Positions 1 through 6,330 of a DNA stretch of 11,040 bases are shown piece after piece. The notes beneath the pieces are model-generated. The model saw nothing but the letters and a program-made list of their open reading frames with translations. It ran no database searches and had not been told where the DNA came from. Source of the DNA: Terriglobia bacterium. Lineage in GTDB: Bacteria > Acidobacteriota > Terriglobia > UBA7540. Within the stretch, counting starts at the first letter, position 1. The number at the start of each line of letters is the position of its first letter. A program made the translations under genes and the position numbers. Where the stretch lies: NCBI GenBank assembly GCA_030040455.1, contig JASHTR010000331.1, positions 1-11,040 of the forward strand, given 5' to 3'.

Positions 1-17
1 GTGAGGCTTTTTGCTTG

Positions 18-1172
18 TTAACCAATTTCCGCACCCTCACAGCGCAGCGCCTGCACCACCCGTCCGCAGACCTCCTCTGAAAGCCCGGCATTCACGGAAA
101 TCCGCAGGCGGGCACCGCCTGGCGGAACGGCAGGCGGCCGGATGGCGCGAATGGCAAATCCTCGGCGGCGGAGGCTCTCCGCGGCGCTGAGGGCCCGCTG
201 GTTCGAGCCGAGCAGCACCGGGATGATTTGCGAAACCGAATGGCCACAATCAAAGTCCGCGTCGCGCAGCCGCGCGCGAAGTGAGGTGGCAAGCGAAAGA
301 ACTCGCTCGCGCCGGTCGTTCGCTTCCCGGGCCAATTTTAAGGCGGCGCGGATTTGAGCTGCCAGATAGGGCGGTGCCGCGGTGGAAAAGATGAAAGTGC
401 GCGCGCGGTTCACGAGGTATTGCTTCAACGTCTCCGATCCGGCGACAAAAGCTCCGGCGCTGGCCAGCGCTTTGCCGCAGGTGTAAATGGAGGCGACGAC
501 CGAGCGTTCGAGGCCGGCCTCCGCGACCCATCCCTTGCCCTCCGGGCCAAAGACGCCCGTGGCGTGCGCCTCATCGACAATCAGCGCGGCACCGTGCTTT
601 TGCGCTAGCTCCGCAAGCTCGAGGAGCGGCGCGCGGTCACCTTCCATGCTGAAGATGCTTTCTACCACAATGAACTTTTCGCATCGCTCCGGCGCTGAGC
701 GCCGCAGGCGATCTTCCAGGAAATTCAAATCGAGATGGGGGAAGATCACTTTGCGCGCGCGAGAGAGCCGGATGCCATCGATAAGGCTTGCGTGGTTGGA
801 TTCGTCTGAAAAAATAATATCTCCCTTACGCGCGAGCGTGCTGAGCACCCCCACGTTGGCGGCATACCCGGAGCTGAAAAAAAGAGCTGCCTCCGCGCCT
901 ACAAACCGTGCGAACTCTTCTTCCAGCTCTTCCCAGGCGGTATCATTACCGGAAAGCAGCCGCGACCCGGTGGAAGCCACGGCGGCGCCGGCTTCGATGG
1001 CTTCTATCAGCGCTCGCTTCAATTTCGCGTCTTGTGCGAGCGCAAGATAGTCATTGGAGCAAAGGCTGATGCCTGTTCTTCGAGAGAGCGAGCGCAATTG
1101 GGAGCAAGCTTCGAGCGATGCAAGGTCAGCGGCGAGGCGCGAGAGGGTTGGCGGGGTCGGGCGCTCAAGCAC
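18..1172 (-). CDS. bioF: 8-amino-7-oxononanoate synthase (BioF)
   Basis: Cytoplasmic PLP enzyme that condenses a pimeloyl thioester with L-alanine to give 8-amino-7-oxononanoate, the first ring-building step of biotin synthesis. The 384-residue length is normal for the family. Visible signatures of the alpha-oxoamine synthase fold are SNDYLAL near the N-terminus, a glycine-rich GSRLLSGND, the aromatic-stacking stretch [14 protein letters not shown], the cofactor-binding VDEAHATG, and the PLP lysine K234 in [11 protein letters not shown]. The start is GTG; it lies inside the end of bioB (8-bp overlap, GTGCTTGA), which suggests translational coupling in a bioB-bioF operon. The stop is TAA. Only 17 bases follow before the window edge, so further bio genes downstream cannot be judged. 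A close relative such as 2-amino-3-ketobutyrate CoA ligase (Kbl) is possible by fold, but the pairing with bioB makes BioF the clear choice. Confidence 0.95.
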   Translation of the reverse strand: MLERPTPPTLSRLAADLASLEACSQLRSLSRRTGISLCSNDYLALAQDAKLKRALIEAIEAGAAVASTGSRLLSGNDTAWEELEEEFARFVGAEAALFFSSGYAANVGVLSTLARKGDIIFSDESNHASLIDGIRLSRARKVIFPHLDLNFLEDRLRRSAPERCEKFIVVESIFSMEGDRAPLLELAELAQKHGAALIVDEAHATGVFGPEGKGWVAEAGLERSVVASIYTCGKALASAGAFVAGSETLKQYLVNRARTFIFSTAAPPYLAAQIRAALKLAREANDRRERVLSLATSLRARLRDADFDCGHSVSQIIPVLLGSNQRALSAAESLRRRGFAIRAIRPPAVPPGGARLRISVNAGLSEEVCGRVVQALRCEGAEIG

Positions 1173-2163
1173 GGCTCATCGCTCTCAGGCCAAGCTCGCG
1201 AAAGAGGAGGTCGTCTTCATCACGGCCAGGGTTGGGAGTGGTGAGCAACTTCTCGCCAAAAAAGATGGAATTAGCCCCGGCCATGAAGCAGAAGGCGGCC
1301 GCTTCCCGCGTCAACGAGCGGCGGCCGGCGCTCAGGCGCACCATCGCCGCCGGCATCAGCACGCGCGCGGTGGCGATGGTGCGCGCGAGCGTCAGCGGGT
1401 CAAGCGAAGCCGTCGTGCCGAGCGGCGTTCCTTCGACACGCACCAGAAGGTTGATGGGAACGCTTTCAGGATGAGGATTCATGCGCGCAAGCTCGAAGAG
1501 CAGCCCGGCACGGTCCGCGTCCGATTCGCCCATGCCGATGATGCCGCCACAGCAGACAGAAATGCCAGCGTCGCGGACGTGCCGGAGCGTTCGCAGCCGA
1601 TCTTCGTAACGGCGTGTGGTGATGATCCTGCCGTAGTATTCGGGCGAGGTGTCCAGGTTGTGGTTGTAGGCCGTGAGCCCCGCCTCCGCAAGCCGCCCGG
1701 CCTGCCGCGCGGTGATCATGCCCAGCGTGCAGCAGACTTCCATGCCCAGCGCGGCCACACTGCGGACCATCTCGAGGACGTTTTCGAAATCCTTGCCATC
1801 GCGCACCTCGCGCCATGCCGCTCCCATGCAGAAGCGCGTGGCCCCTTCCTTCCGCGCTTTCTCTGCCGCGCGGCACACTTCCGCCACAGGCATCAGCGAG
1901 CCCGACCTCACTTCAGTATGGTAGTGAGCGCTCTGCGGGCAGTAGGCGCAATCCTCCGGACATCCGCCCGTTTTGATCGAAAGCAGGCGACAAAGCTGGA
2001 CGTCGCCGGGCTTGTGGAACTGGCGATGAACCTGCTGCGCCTGGTAGACAAGCTCCAGCAGCGGCTGATGGTAAATGGATTCAACTTCCGCGCGCGTCCA
2101 GTCGTGACGCACTACATAGCAGCAATCGGTTGCCAATGGAACGCTCTCCTTAACTTCGAACAT
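1165..2163 (-). CDS. bioB: Biotin synthase (BioB)
   Basis: Radical SAM enzyme that inserts sulfur into dethiobiotin to form biotin. The radical SAM cluster cysteines are C68, C72 and C75 in [10 protein letters not shown], followed by PQSAHY. The ligands of the second, sacrificial [2Fe-2S] cluster in the family are also present: C112 (FCMGA), C144 (EVCCTLG), C204 ([11 protein letters not shown]) and R276 (VRLSAGRR). [12 protein letters not shown] is the usual substrate/SAM-site segment. The enzyme therefore looks fully active. Length from the ATG is 332 residues. A TTG codon at 2136-2134 (residue 10) has a much better ribosome site and would give an N-terminus closer to that of E. coli BioB, so the true protein may be 323 residues. 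It is the first gene of the minus-strand operon and overlaps bioF by 8 bp. Confidence 0.96.
   Translation of the reverse strand: MFEVKESVPLATDCCYVVRHDWTRAEVESIYHQPLLELVYQAQQVHRQFHKPGDVQLCRLLSIKTGGCPEDCAYCPQSAHYHTEVRSGSLMPVAEVCRAAEKARKEGATRFCMGAAWREVRDGKDFENVLEMVRSVAALGMEVCCTLGMITARQAGRLAEAGLTAYNHNLDTSPEYYGRIITTRRYEDRLRTLRHVRDAGISVCCGGIIGMGESDADRAGLLFELARMNPHPESVPINLLVRVEGTPLGTTASLDPLTLARTIATARVLMPAAMVRLSAGRRSLTREAAAFCFMAGANSIFFGEKLLTTPNPGRDEDDLLFRELGLRAMSRA
2146..2151 (-). promoter_or_regulatory. Strong Shine-Dalgarno inside annotated bioB, pointing to a TTG start
   Basis: On the minus strand AAGGAG occurs at 2151-2146, nine bases ahead of an in-frame TTG at 2136-2134. The upstream ATG at 2163 has only a weak GTGAG in front of it. 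Starting at the TTG would begin the protein MATDCCYVV..., leaving about as much leader before the conserved DWTRAEVE region as E. coli BioB has. This is a reading of spacing and similarity, not proof. Confidence 0.5.
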
Positions 2164-2183
2164 CTCACGCTGAGCCCTTCATT

Positions 2184-2226
2184 GTCATTCTGACGCCAAT
2201 CGGAGCGAAGCGGAAGGATCCCTGTA
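2184..2226. repeat. Dispersed intergenic repeat of the GTCATTCTGA...GGATCCCTG type
   Basis: The stretch begins GTCATTCTGACG, contains GGAGCGAAGCGGAAGGAT and ends CCCTGTA. This wording (TCATTCTGA, then GCGAAGCG, then GGATCCCTG) resembles a high-copy intergenic repeat that recurs in acidobacterial and other soil-bacterial genomes. Only one copy is in this window, so the call rests on recognition. It lies between bioB and its candidate promoter and so would be transcribed in the bioB leader. Confidence 0.45.
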
Positions 2227-2254
2227 TTCTAAAGTTAAGCGTAACACAGTGATT
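2226..2254 (-). promoter_or_regulatory. Weak candidate bioB promoter with small palindrome
   Basis: On the minus strand TAGAAT (2231-2226) matches the sigma-70 -10 box at five of six positions and lies about 60 bases before bioB. No good -35 box is found at 16-18 bases upstream. A short perfect palindrome, GTTA-N4-TAAC at 2234-2245, sits immediately upstream of the -10 box and could be an operator, but it does not match the BirA or BioR boxes I know. Treat as a suggestion only. Confidence 0.2.
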
Positions 2255-2310
2255 CTCCACGGTGCTTACCACGAGCACAGGGTCACGTCAAAGTCGCGTC
2301 GGTATGGAGT

Positions 2311-2483
2311 GCGGGAGCTTGCTCCCGCTTTCCGAGCCGGAAGCTTGCTTCCGGCGCTGGAGGTTCTACATTATTCCGAGCCGGAATCATGCCCTCAAGC
2401 GGCTTTGCCGCCTGACTTGCGGAAAGGCTCGGCCTTTCCCAACCCCGGCCTTTTCCACCTTCACCACAAGGCTCTGCCTTGTG
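2311..2483. repeat. Left array of short perfect hairpins
   Basis: Six perfect inverted repeats lie in 173 bases. Two have a CTTG loop: GCGGGAG/CTCCCGC (2311-2328) and GCCGGAAG/CTTCCGGC (2336-2355). Four have three-base loops: ATTCCG/CGGAAT (2373-2387), GCGGC/GCCGC (2399-2411), GGAAAGGC/GCCTTTCC (2421-2439) and CACAAGGC/GCCTTGTG (2465-2483). Stem sequences differ while stem pairing is perfect in every case, the hallmark of REP-like palindromic elements. Translated, the first part gives the CGSLLPLSEPEACF-type phrase often seen as spurious hypothetical proteins, consistent with a high-copy repeat. No gene is supported here. Confidence 0.75.
2399..2439 (+). repeat. REP-like two-hairpin element, copy A
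   Basis: A 41-base unit made of two hairpins (GCGGC/GCCGC and GGAAAGGC/GCCTTTCC) joined by a nine-base linker with core TGACTTGC. It matches the reverse complement of 2828-2868 at 36 of 41 positions by direct alignment. The two copies face each other across the RAYT remnant at 2493-2771. Confidence 0.75.
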
Positions 2484-2492
2484 TTTCCTCGC

Positions 2493-2771
2493 TTACCGCG
2501 CCCTCCGCCAAACAATTTTCTCCACATCCACCCGCAGCGGTTCCTCTTCACCCGGTTGCCCCAACCACCATCGTGAACTCGACCAACGGTAATCTTCCGC
2601 CCGAGAGGCCAGACCTCCCCGCACTGGGTTTTGAAAAGGGCAAAACCCCACGAACGATGCACCTCCTCCAGGGCTCGACAGGCCACGCTCTTCAGAGCCT
2701 CGGTCCGAAAGACGATTCCGGGCCATGGTGGTGATGAAAAGGCAGGATGTATCCTTGTTGATCGTTGTCAT
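2493..2771 (-). pseudogene. REP-associated tyrosine transposase (RAYT) remnant, frameshifted and internally deleted
   Basis: Three family-like segments are read in two frames. From 2771 the first frame gives SCLFITTMARNRL, an N-terminal beta strand of Y1/RAYT transposases. A frameshift near 2713 moves the match to another frame: VFRTEALKSVACRAL, then EEVHRSWGFALF, ending near 2633. The next segment returns to the first frame: QNPVRGGLASRAEDYRWSSS, then the tail GEEEPLRVDVEKI, with TAA at 2493-2495. RAYTs normally carry the metal-binding HxH (as in MPDHxH) and the catalytic tyrosine between GFALF and NPVxxGL. All of that, about 80 residues by memory of family length, is missing. The copy cannot be catalytic. 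Palindrome arrays lie on both sides, as expected for REPtrons. ATG at 2771 is a plausible original start. Confidence 0.75.
2626..2648. repeat. Palindrome at the RAYT deletion junction
   Basis: GGGTTTTG (2626-2633) and CAAAACCC (2641-2648) form a perfect 8-bp stem around a seven-base loop. The place where the RAYT reading switches from GFALF to QNPV, near 2633, falls at the edge of this stem. The palindrome may be a by-product of how the deletion arose or chance from two joined segments. Confidence 0.55.
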
Positions 2772-2784
2772 GGCAGGAGGCCGA

Positions 2785-2868
2785 CCGAGGCGCAGCCTCG
2801 GCCCTGAATATCATACAGCCCGACTACGGAAAGGCCCAGCCTTTCCGCAAGTCATGTGGCAGAGCCAC
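2785..2868. repeat. Right array of short perfect hairpins
   Basis: Three perfect hairpins with three-base loops: CCGAGGC/GCCTCGG (2785-2801), CGGAAAGGC/GCCTTTCCG (2827-2847) and GTGGC/GCCAC (2856-2868). They resemble the left array at 2311-2483 and bracket the RAYT remnant. No ORF in this stretch looks like a protein. Confidence 0.7.
2828..2868 (-). repeat. REP-like two-hairpin element, copy B (inverted)
   Basis: Reverse complement of the 2399-2439 unit with five differences. Two of these are paired: the outer part of the small hairpin is C-G in copy A and T-A in copy B, so pairing is kept. Two others fall in the three-base loops and one in the linker. The linker core TGACTTGC is unchanged. 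Confidence 0.75.
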
Positions 2869-2930
2869 TCCTGGTCACCCGCGTCAGCTAAGGTAATACC
2901 ACTCCCCTACCCCAAGTCAACCGCGTGACT

Positions 2931-3140
2931 TCAGTAATGAAAACGCGCGTGGAGCTCGAAGTAAAATTCGCGCGGATCGACGTCATGCGCGCCGCTAAAG
3001 GTGTTGCTGTCATCAAGCAGGAAGCGAGCATTGGCAAGGCTCAGCGTGTTGACGCCGAGCGAAAAACGCTCGTCGCACAACTCCAAATGCTGCTTGTGAC
3101 TCCGCCCGGCTCCTGGTACGCTGGCAAGCGCGGTTGGTGC
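2931..3140 (-). pseudogene. C-terminal remnant of a TonB-dependent outer-membrane receptor
   Basis: Read on the minus strand, about 70 codons end in TGA at 2933-2931. The distinctive part is DERFSLGVNTLSLANARF, then LLDDSNTFSGAHDVDPREF, then YFELHARFHY. This matches the last strands of TonB-dependent receptors: alternating hydrophobic residues, LxNARxLLD followed by xxPRxFYFExRxRF, and a terminal aromatic residue that serves as the outer-membrane insertion signal. The reading loses family character near 3120-3140, next to the hairpin at 3142-3183, so the bulk of the receptor (plug and most of the barrel) is gone. There is no start codon or ribosome site. This is a gene tail, not an expressed gene. 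Confidence 0.65.
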
Positions 3141-3141
3141 G

Positions 3142-3183
3142 GCGATGTCCCTTCGCCCCGCTCAGGGCGGTTGAGGACATCGC
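3142..3183. repeat. Large imperfect hairpin upstream of the PIG-L gene
   Basis: The outer stem GCGATGTCC (3142-3150) pairs perfectly with GGACATCGC (3175-3183). The inner stem CGCCC (3154-3158) pairs with GGGCG (3165-3169), with small internal bulges and a six-base apical loop. It ends 11 bases before the ribosome site of the next gene. It could be a dispersed palindromic repeat that truncated the receptor gene, or a structured 5' leader; there is no T-run to suggest a terminator. Confidence 0.6.
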
Positions 3184-3194
3184 TGCTCCAGCGT

Positions 3195-3201
3195 GGGAGG
3201 A
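3195..3201 (+). promoter_or_regulatory. Ribosome binding site that fixes the PIG-L gene start
   Basis: GGGAGGA lies six bases before GTG at 3208. An earlier in-frame GTG at 3193 would place this Shine-Dalgarno inside the coding region, so 3208 is the better start. It also gives a clean signal peptide beginning MKKRVLIVL. Confidence 0.7.
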
Positions 3202-3207
3202 AAGAAA

Positions 3208-5289
3208 GTGAAAAAGAGGGTTCTGATCGTTTTGTTTGCTTTTTTGCTATGTGCACACATCAAGGCGTGGGCGCAGCTCATTTCCATCACGGGCGCTCCG
3301 GAGAATAGCGGCTTTAACGCAGGCTCAACAGCCACGATTCGAGCTGCCCTGGAAGGACTGCCCGTTGCCGGCACCGCCGACCGCTATTCCCTGAATGCGG
3401 AAATCTGGTATGCGGGGTCGCCTTCGCGGGTGAGCGTTCCGATGAATTCTCAGGGAGCATCGTGGGAGGGGGGCGCGCTCTATCTCGGTGAATGGAAGAT
3501 CCCCGCCGACGCTCCCACTGGCCTCTACCGCGTCGCCGTTCAGGTGAAAGATGCCTCCACCGGCAATGTCGTCGTCACCGAGCGGCTGCGAAGCTTTGCG
3601 GTTTACCGTAAACTTGCCCGGATTGTCAGCGTCACCCTTGACAAAACGTTCTATTCGGTCGGCGAGCGGATCCAGTGTGAGATTACTTTAGAAAATCTTT
3701 CGAGTCATCCGCTTGAAGGCTTGCGGGTGGAATTTTCCAATCCAAACTATCCCTGGATTGCCACTTTCTCCACCGAGGCCAGCCTCTCGGGGAAGAAGGA
3801 GGTAAGCCCGATTCTCGCGTTGAAGGTTCTTCGTAACGATTTATCATTGCCTGCCCTTAGCCGGGTCACGATTCCGATGACGCCTGCCGGAACGGCCACA
3901 TTTTTACAGGGTGCCGAGCGAGCCATGCTCGGCGCGGGCGCGCCGCCGCGACACGATAAGCTTCCACCCCCGGAAGTCGACCGTTATACGGTGGCGCTTT
4001 GGAACCACGATCGGACGGTCCTTTACGACATGCAGTTTTCTCCCATCGCCATCGTCCGCGCCGCCGGCCGCGACTTGCCCATACCCTATAGCGATAGTTA
4101 TCCCCATCCGTATAACGATGAGATTGACTTCACAAAATACCGCGAATTCTACGCGCCGGGAGAGATTTCACGCTCCATCTCGCTCGCCGGCTCGCGCACG
4201 CTTTACCAGCCAGGAGACGTCGTCCAGTTGAATGCAACCTTTTTGGAGCCGATACCCGACGAATCCCCGTTGGTCGTGACCGTGCGAGACCAACAGGGCA
4301 GGATGGTTTGGCATGGTCTTCCCTTAGTCAAAATTACTCCGACGCCTTCAAGGAAACAACGGCTGCGCACCTGGGCGGTTCCGGCCTCGATGGAGCCGGG
4401 TGTTTACACGGTGAGGCTCGCAGAGCGCAATTCCCAGGGCGCCGATGTGGCTGCAGCCCGCATGGAGATCGCCGTCAACAAATTGCCATCTTCGCTAATG
4501 GTCTTTTGCCCGCATGAGGACGACGAGCTCCCCTGGGCGGGTCTCATCCGGGCGGCTGTCGAAGCCGGAATTCCCGTGCACGTTGTCTTTTTTACGGGAG
4601 GCGACGTTGGAGAATGCGAGCGATATTACGGAAAGCCCTGCGGCCCGAACGAGGCGCGCGAGTTTGGCATGGTGCGCATGGAAGAGAGCCGCGAGGCGCT
4701 CGAGCATATCGGCCTTCCACGAAGCCAGCTCATCTTCTTGGGGCTTCCTGACGGCGGCTCCGAGGAAATCTGGTTTCGGCACATTCACGCCTCAAATCCC
4801 TTCCTCTCGGTCTATCTGGCATGTGATCATGCGCCCTACGAAAACATCCTCGAGCCGAACCTTCCCTATGCGCGCGACCCGGTGATTGACCTCGTCAAGA
4901 AACTCCTTACGGAATATCATCCCGCCCTGATTGCCACTCCTCATCCCGACGAGCGGCACGTTGACCATCGCACGGCCAATTGGTTTGTCATTAAAGCCTG
5001 CCAGGAGCTCTTGCATCAGGATCAGATCGACCCGCAAACCGTCGTCCTGGCGGACCAGGTTTACGGCGCCGGCGGTTTCAGGCCTGCTCCTTATCAGTAT
5101 CAGCGGTGGGTGGTTTACCTGAGCGGTGAAGCGGCAGCATTGAAGCAGGAGATGAGCTGGATCTATCAGTCGCAGGATGGCAACCTGTCAGAGGTCGAGA
5201 AAAGGACCTATGATGAGCTTCCCCGCGAAGAAATCCACTATCGCATTGTGGATTGGCAGCAGCACGAAGGGTGGAACGAGCAGCCATAG
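3208..5289 (+). CDS. Secreted PIG-L/LmbE-family deacetylase with Ig-like modules
   Basis: Predicted exported protein of 693 residues. Residues 1-23 are a signal peptide: a KKR basic end, a hydrophobic core, and signal peptidase I cleavage after AWA. The only nearby cysteine lacks a proper lipobox. Residues about 24-425 look like three beta-rich Ig or macroglobulin-like modules, marked by repeated phrases such as NAGSTATI, FYSVGERIQCEITLEN and LYQPGDVVQLNATF. The catalytic PIG-L domain spans about 430-690. It has HEDDE (H436, D438, D439) in place of the common HPDDE, and the second metal motif HPDERHVDH (H584, H587). The family removes acetyl groups from N-acetylglucosamine-type sugars using a divalent metal; the substrate here is unknown. 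The gene stands alone between repeat-rich DNA and trpS. A role in the periplasm or at the cell surface on glycans is inference. Confidence 0.85.
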   Translation: MKKRVLIVLFAFLLCAHIKAWAQLISITGAPENSGFNAGSTATIRAALEGLPVAGTADRYSLNAEIWYAGSPSRVSVPMNSQGASWEGGALYLGEWKIPADAPTGLYRVAVQVKDASTGNVVVTERLRSFAVYRKLARIVSVTLDKTFYSVGERIQCEITLENLSSHPLEGLRVEFSNPNYPWIATFSTEASLSGKKEVSPILALKVLRNDLSLPALSRVTIPMTPAGTATFLQGAERAMLGAGAPPRHDKLPPPEVDRYTVALWNHDRTVLYDMQFSPIAIVRAAGRDLPIPYSDSYPHPYNDEIDFTKYREFYAPGEISRSISLAGSRTLYQPGDVVQLNATFLEPIPDESPLVVTVRDQQGRMVWHGLPLVKITPTPSRKQRLRTWAVPASMEPGVYTVRLAERNSQGADVAAARMEIAVNKLPSSLMVFCPHEDDELPWAGLIRAAVEAGIPVHVVFFTGGDVGECERYYGKPCGPNEAREFGMVRMEESREALEHIGLPRSQLIFLGLPDGGSEEIWFRHIHASNPFLSVYLACDHAPYENILEPNLPYARDPVIDLVKKLLTEYHPALIATPHPDERHVDHRTANWFVIKACQELLHQDQIDPQTVVLADQVYGAGGFRPAPYQYQRWVVYLSGEAAALKQEMSWIYQSQDGNLSEVEKRTYDELPREEIHYRIVDWQQHEGWNEQP

Positions 5290-5326
5290 AATGTTGTGGC
5301 TATGCTATTCTTGAAAACGACCAGCT

Positions 5327-6325
5327 ATGCCGGAAAACCAGCGTCGTCGAATCCTGAGCGGGATGCGCCCTACGGGACGGCTGCATCTCGGCAACCTGGT
5401 GGGCGCCCTTCAAAACTGGATCGAGCTTCAGGAACAGTACGAGTGCCACTATTTCGTGGCCGATTGGCACATGCTGACCACCCATTACGCGGAAGTCAGC
5501 GAGCTCCAGAGCGACATTCAGGAAATGGTTACGGACTGGCTGGCCGCGGGCCTTGACCCGTCAAAAGCGACTTTCTTTATCCAGTCGCGCCTGCCCGAGC
5601 ACGCCGAACTTCATCTGCTCTTCTCCATGATCGCGCCGCTCGGATGGCTCGAGCGCGTGCCAAGCTACAAGGAGCAGATGGATAACCTCGAAGGTCGCGA
5701 TCTCAACACCTACGGCTTTTTGGGCTACCCGTTGCTTCAGGCGGCCGATATCCTGATGTACAAAGCGGACGGTGTCCCCGTGGGCGAAGATCAGGTGCCC
5801 CACGTCGAGCTGACGCGCGAAATTGCCCGGCGGTTCAACCATCTTTATCGCAAAGTTTTCCCTGAGCCACAGGCGTTGTTGACGCACGCCCCCCGCCTAC
5901 CGGGCACGGACGGCAGGAAGATGTCAAAAAGCTATGGGAACGCAATCTTCCTCTCGGACCCTCCCGCCGTGGTTTCCAAAAAAGTCGCTGGCATGATGAC
6001 GGATCCTGCTCGCAAGCGGCGGTGGGATAAAGGCAACCCGGACGTTTGTCCGGTGTTCGATTTTCATAAGATTTTTTCTCCGCCGGAAGTTGTCGAGCGA
6101 GTGAACCGCGAGTGTCGGACGGCGGAGATTGGCTGCGTCGAGTGCAAAAAGTTGGTAACCGGCCAGCTCAACCAGTTTCTTGCGCCCATTCAGAACCGGC
6201 GTCGCCAGCTTGAGCAAAATCCGGAGCAGGTTTGGCAAGTGCTGGAAGAGGGAACGTGCAAGGCCCGCCAGGTGGCGCAGGCAACGATGCAAGAAGCGCG
6301 GGCAGCCATGAACCTGACGCATTGA
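5327..6325 (+). CDS. trpS: Tryptophan-tRNA ligase (TrpS)
   Basis: Class I aminoacyl-tRNA synthetase that charges tRNA-Trp with tryptophan, cytoplasmic. Length of 332 residues is typical of bacterial TrpS. The HIGH-type motif is PTGRLHLGN (residues 15-23) and the KMSKS loop is exact at 198-202, inside GTDGRKMSKSYGN. Other family blocks are the FIQSRLPEHAEL stretch, GFLGYPLLQAADILMYKA and the specificity/ATP segment VPVGEDQVPHVELTREIARRFN. It starts 37 bases after the PIG-L gene and ends five bases before scpA, so it likely heads a trpS-scpA-scpB transcription unit. No T-box or other leader structure is visible in the short upstream gap. Confidence 0.97.
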   Translation: MPENQRRRILSGMRPTGRLHLGNLVGALQNWIELQEQYECHYFVADWHMLTTHYAEVSELQSDIQEMVTDWLAAGLDPSKATFFIQSRLPEHAELHLLFSMIAPLGWLERVPSYKEQMDNLEGRDLNTYGFLGYPLLQAADILMYKADGVPVGEDQVPHVELTREIARRFNHLYRKVFPEPQALLTHAPRLPGTDGRKMSKSYGNAIFLSDPPAVVSKKVAGMMTDPARKRRWDKGNPDVCPVFDFHKIFSPPEVVERVNRECRTAEIGCVECKKLVTGQLNQFLAPIQNRRRQLEQNPEQVWQVLEEGTCKARQVAQATMQEARAAMNLTH

Positions 6326-6330
6326 TTTAG

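Noticed and set aside
1054..2193. Long plus-strand open frame opposite bioB and bioF
   Set aside because: It is arginine- and histidine-rich antisense of well-identified genes in GC-rich DNA, a usual shadow.
2249..2734. Plus-strand open frame across the hairpin arrays
   Set aside because: Its translation is made of repeat-derived phrases such as GSLLPAL and is antisense to the RAYT remnant; no ribosome site or family likeness.
2311..2868. CRISPR array
   Set aside because: The repeats are unequal short palindromes with no constant repeat length or unique spacers, and no cas genes are nearby.
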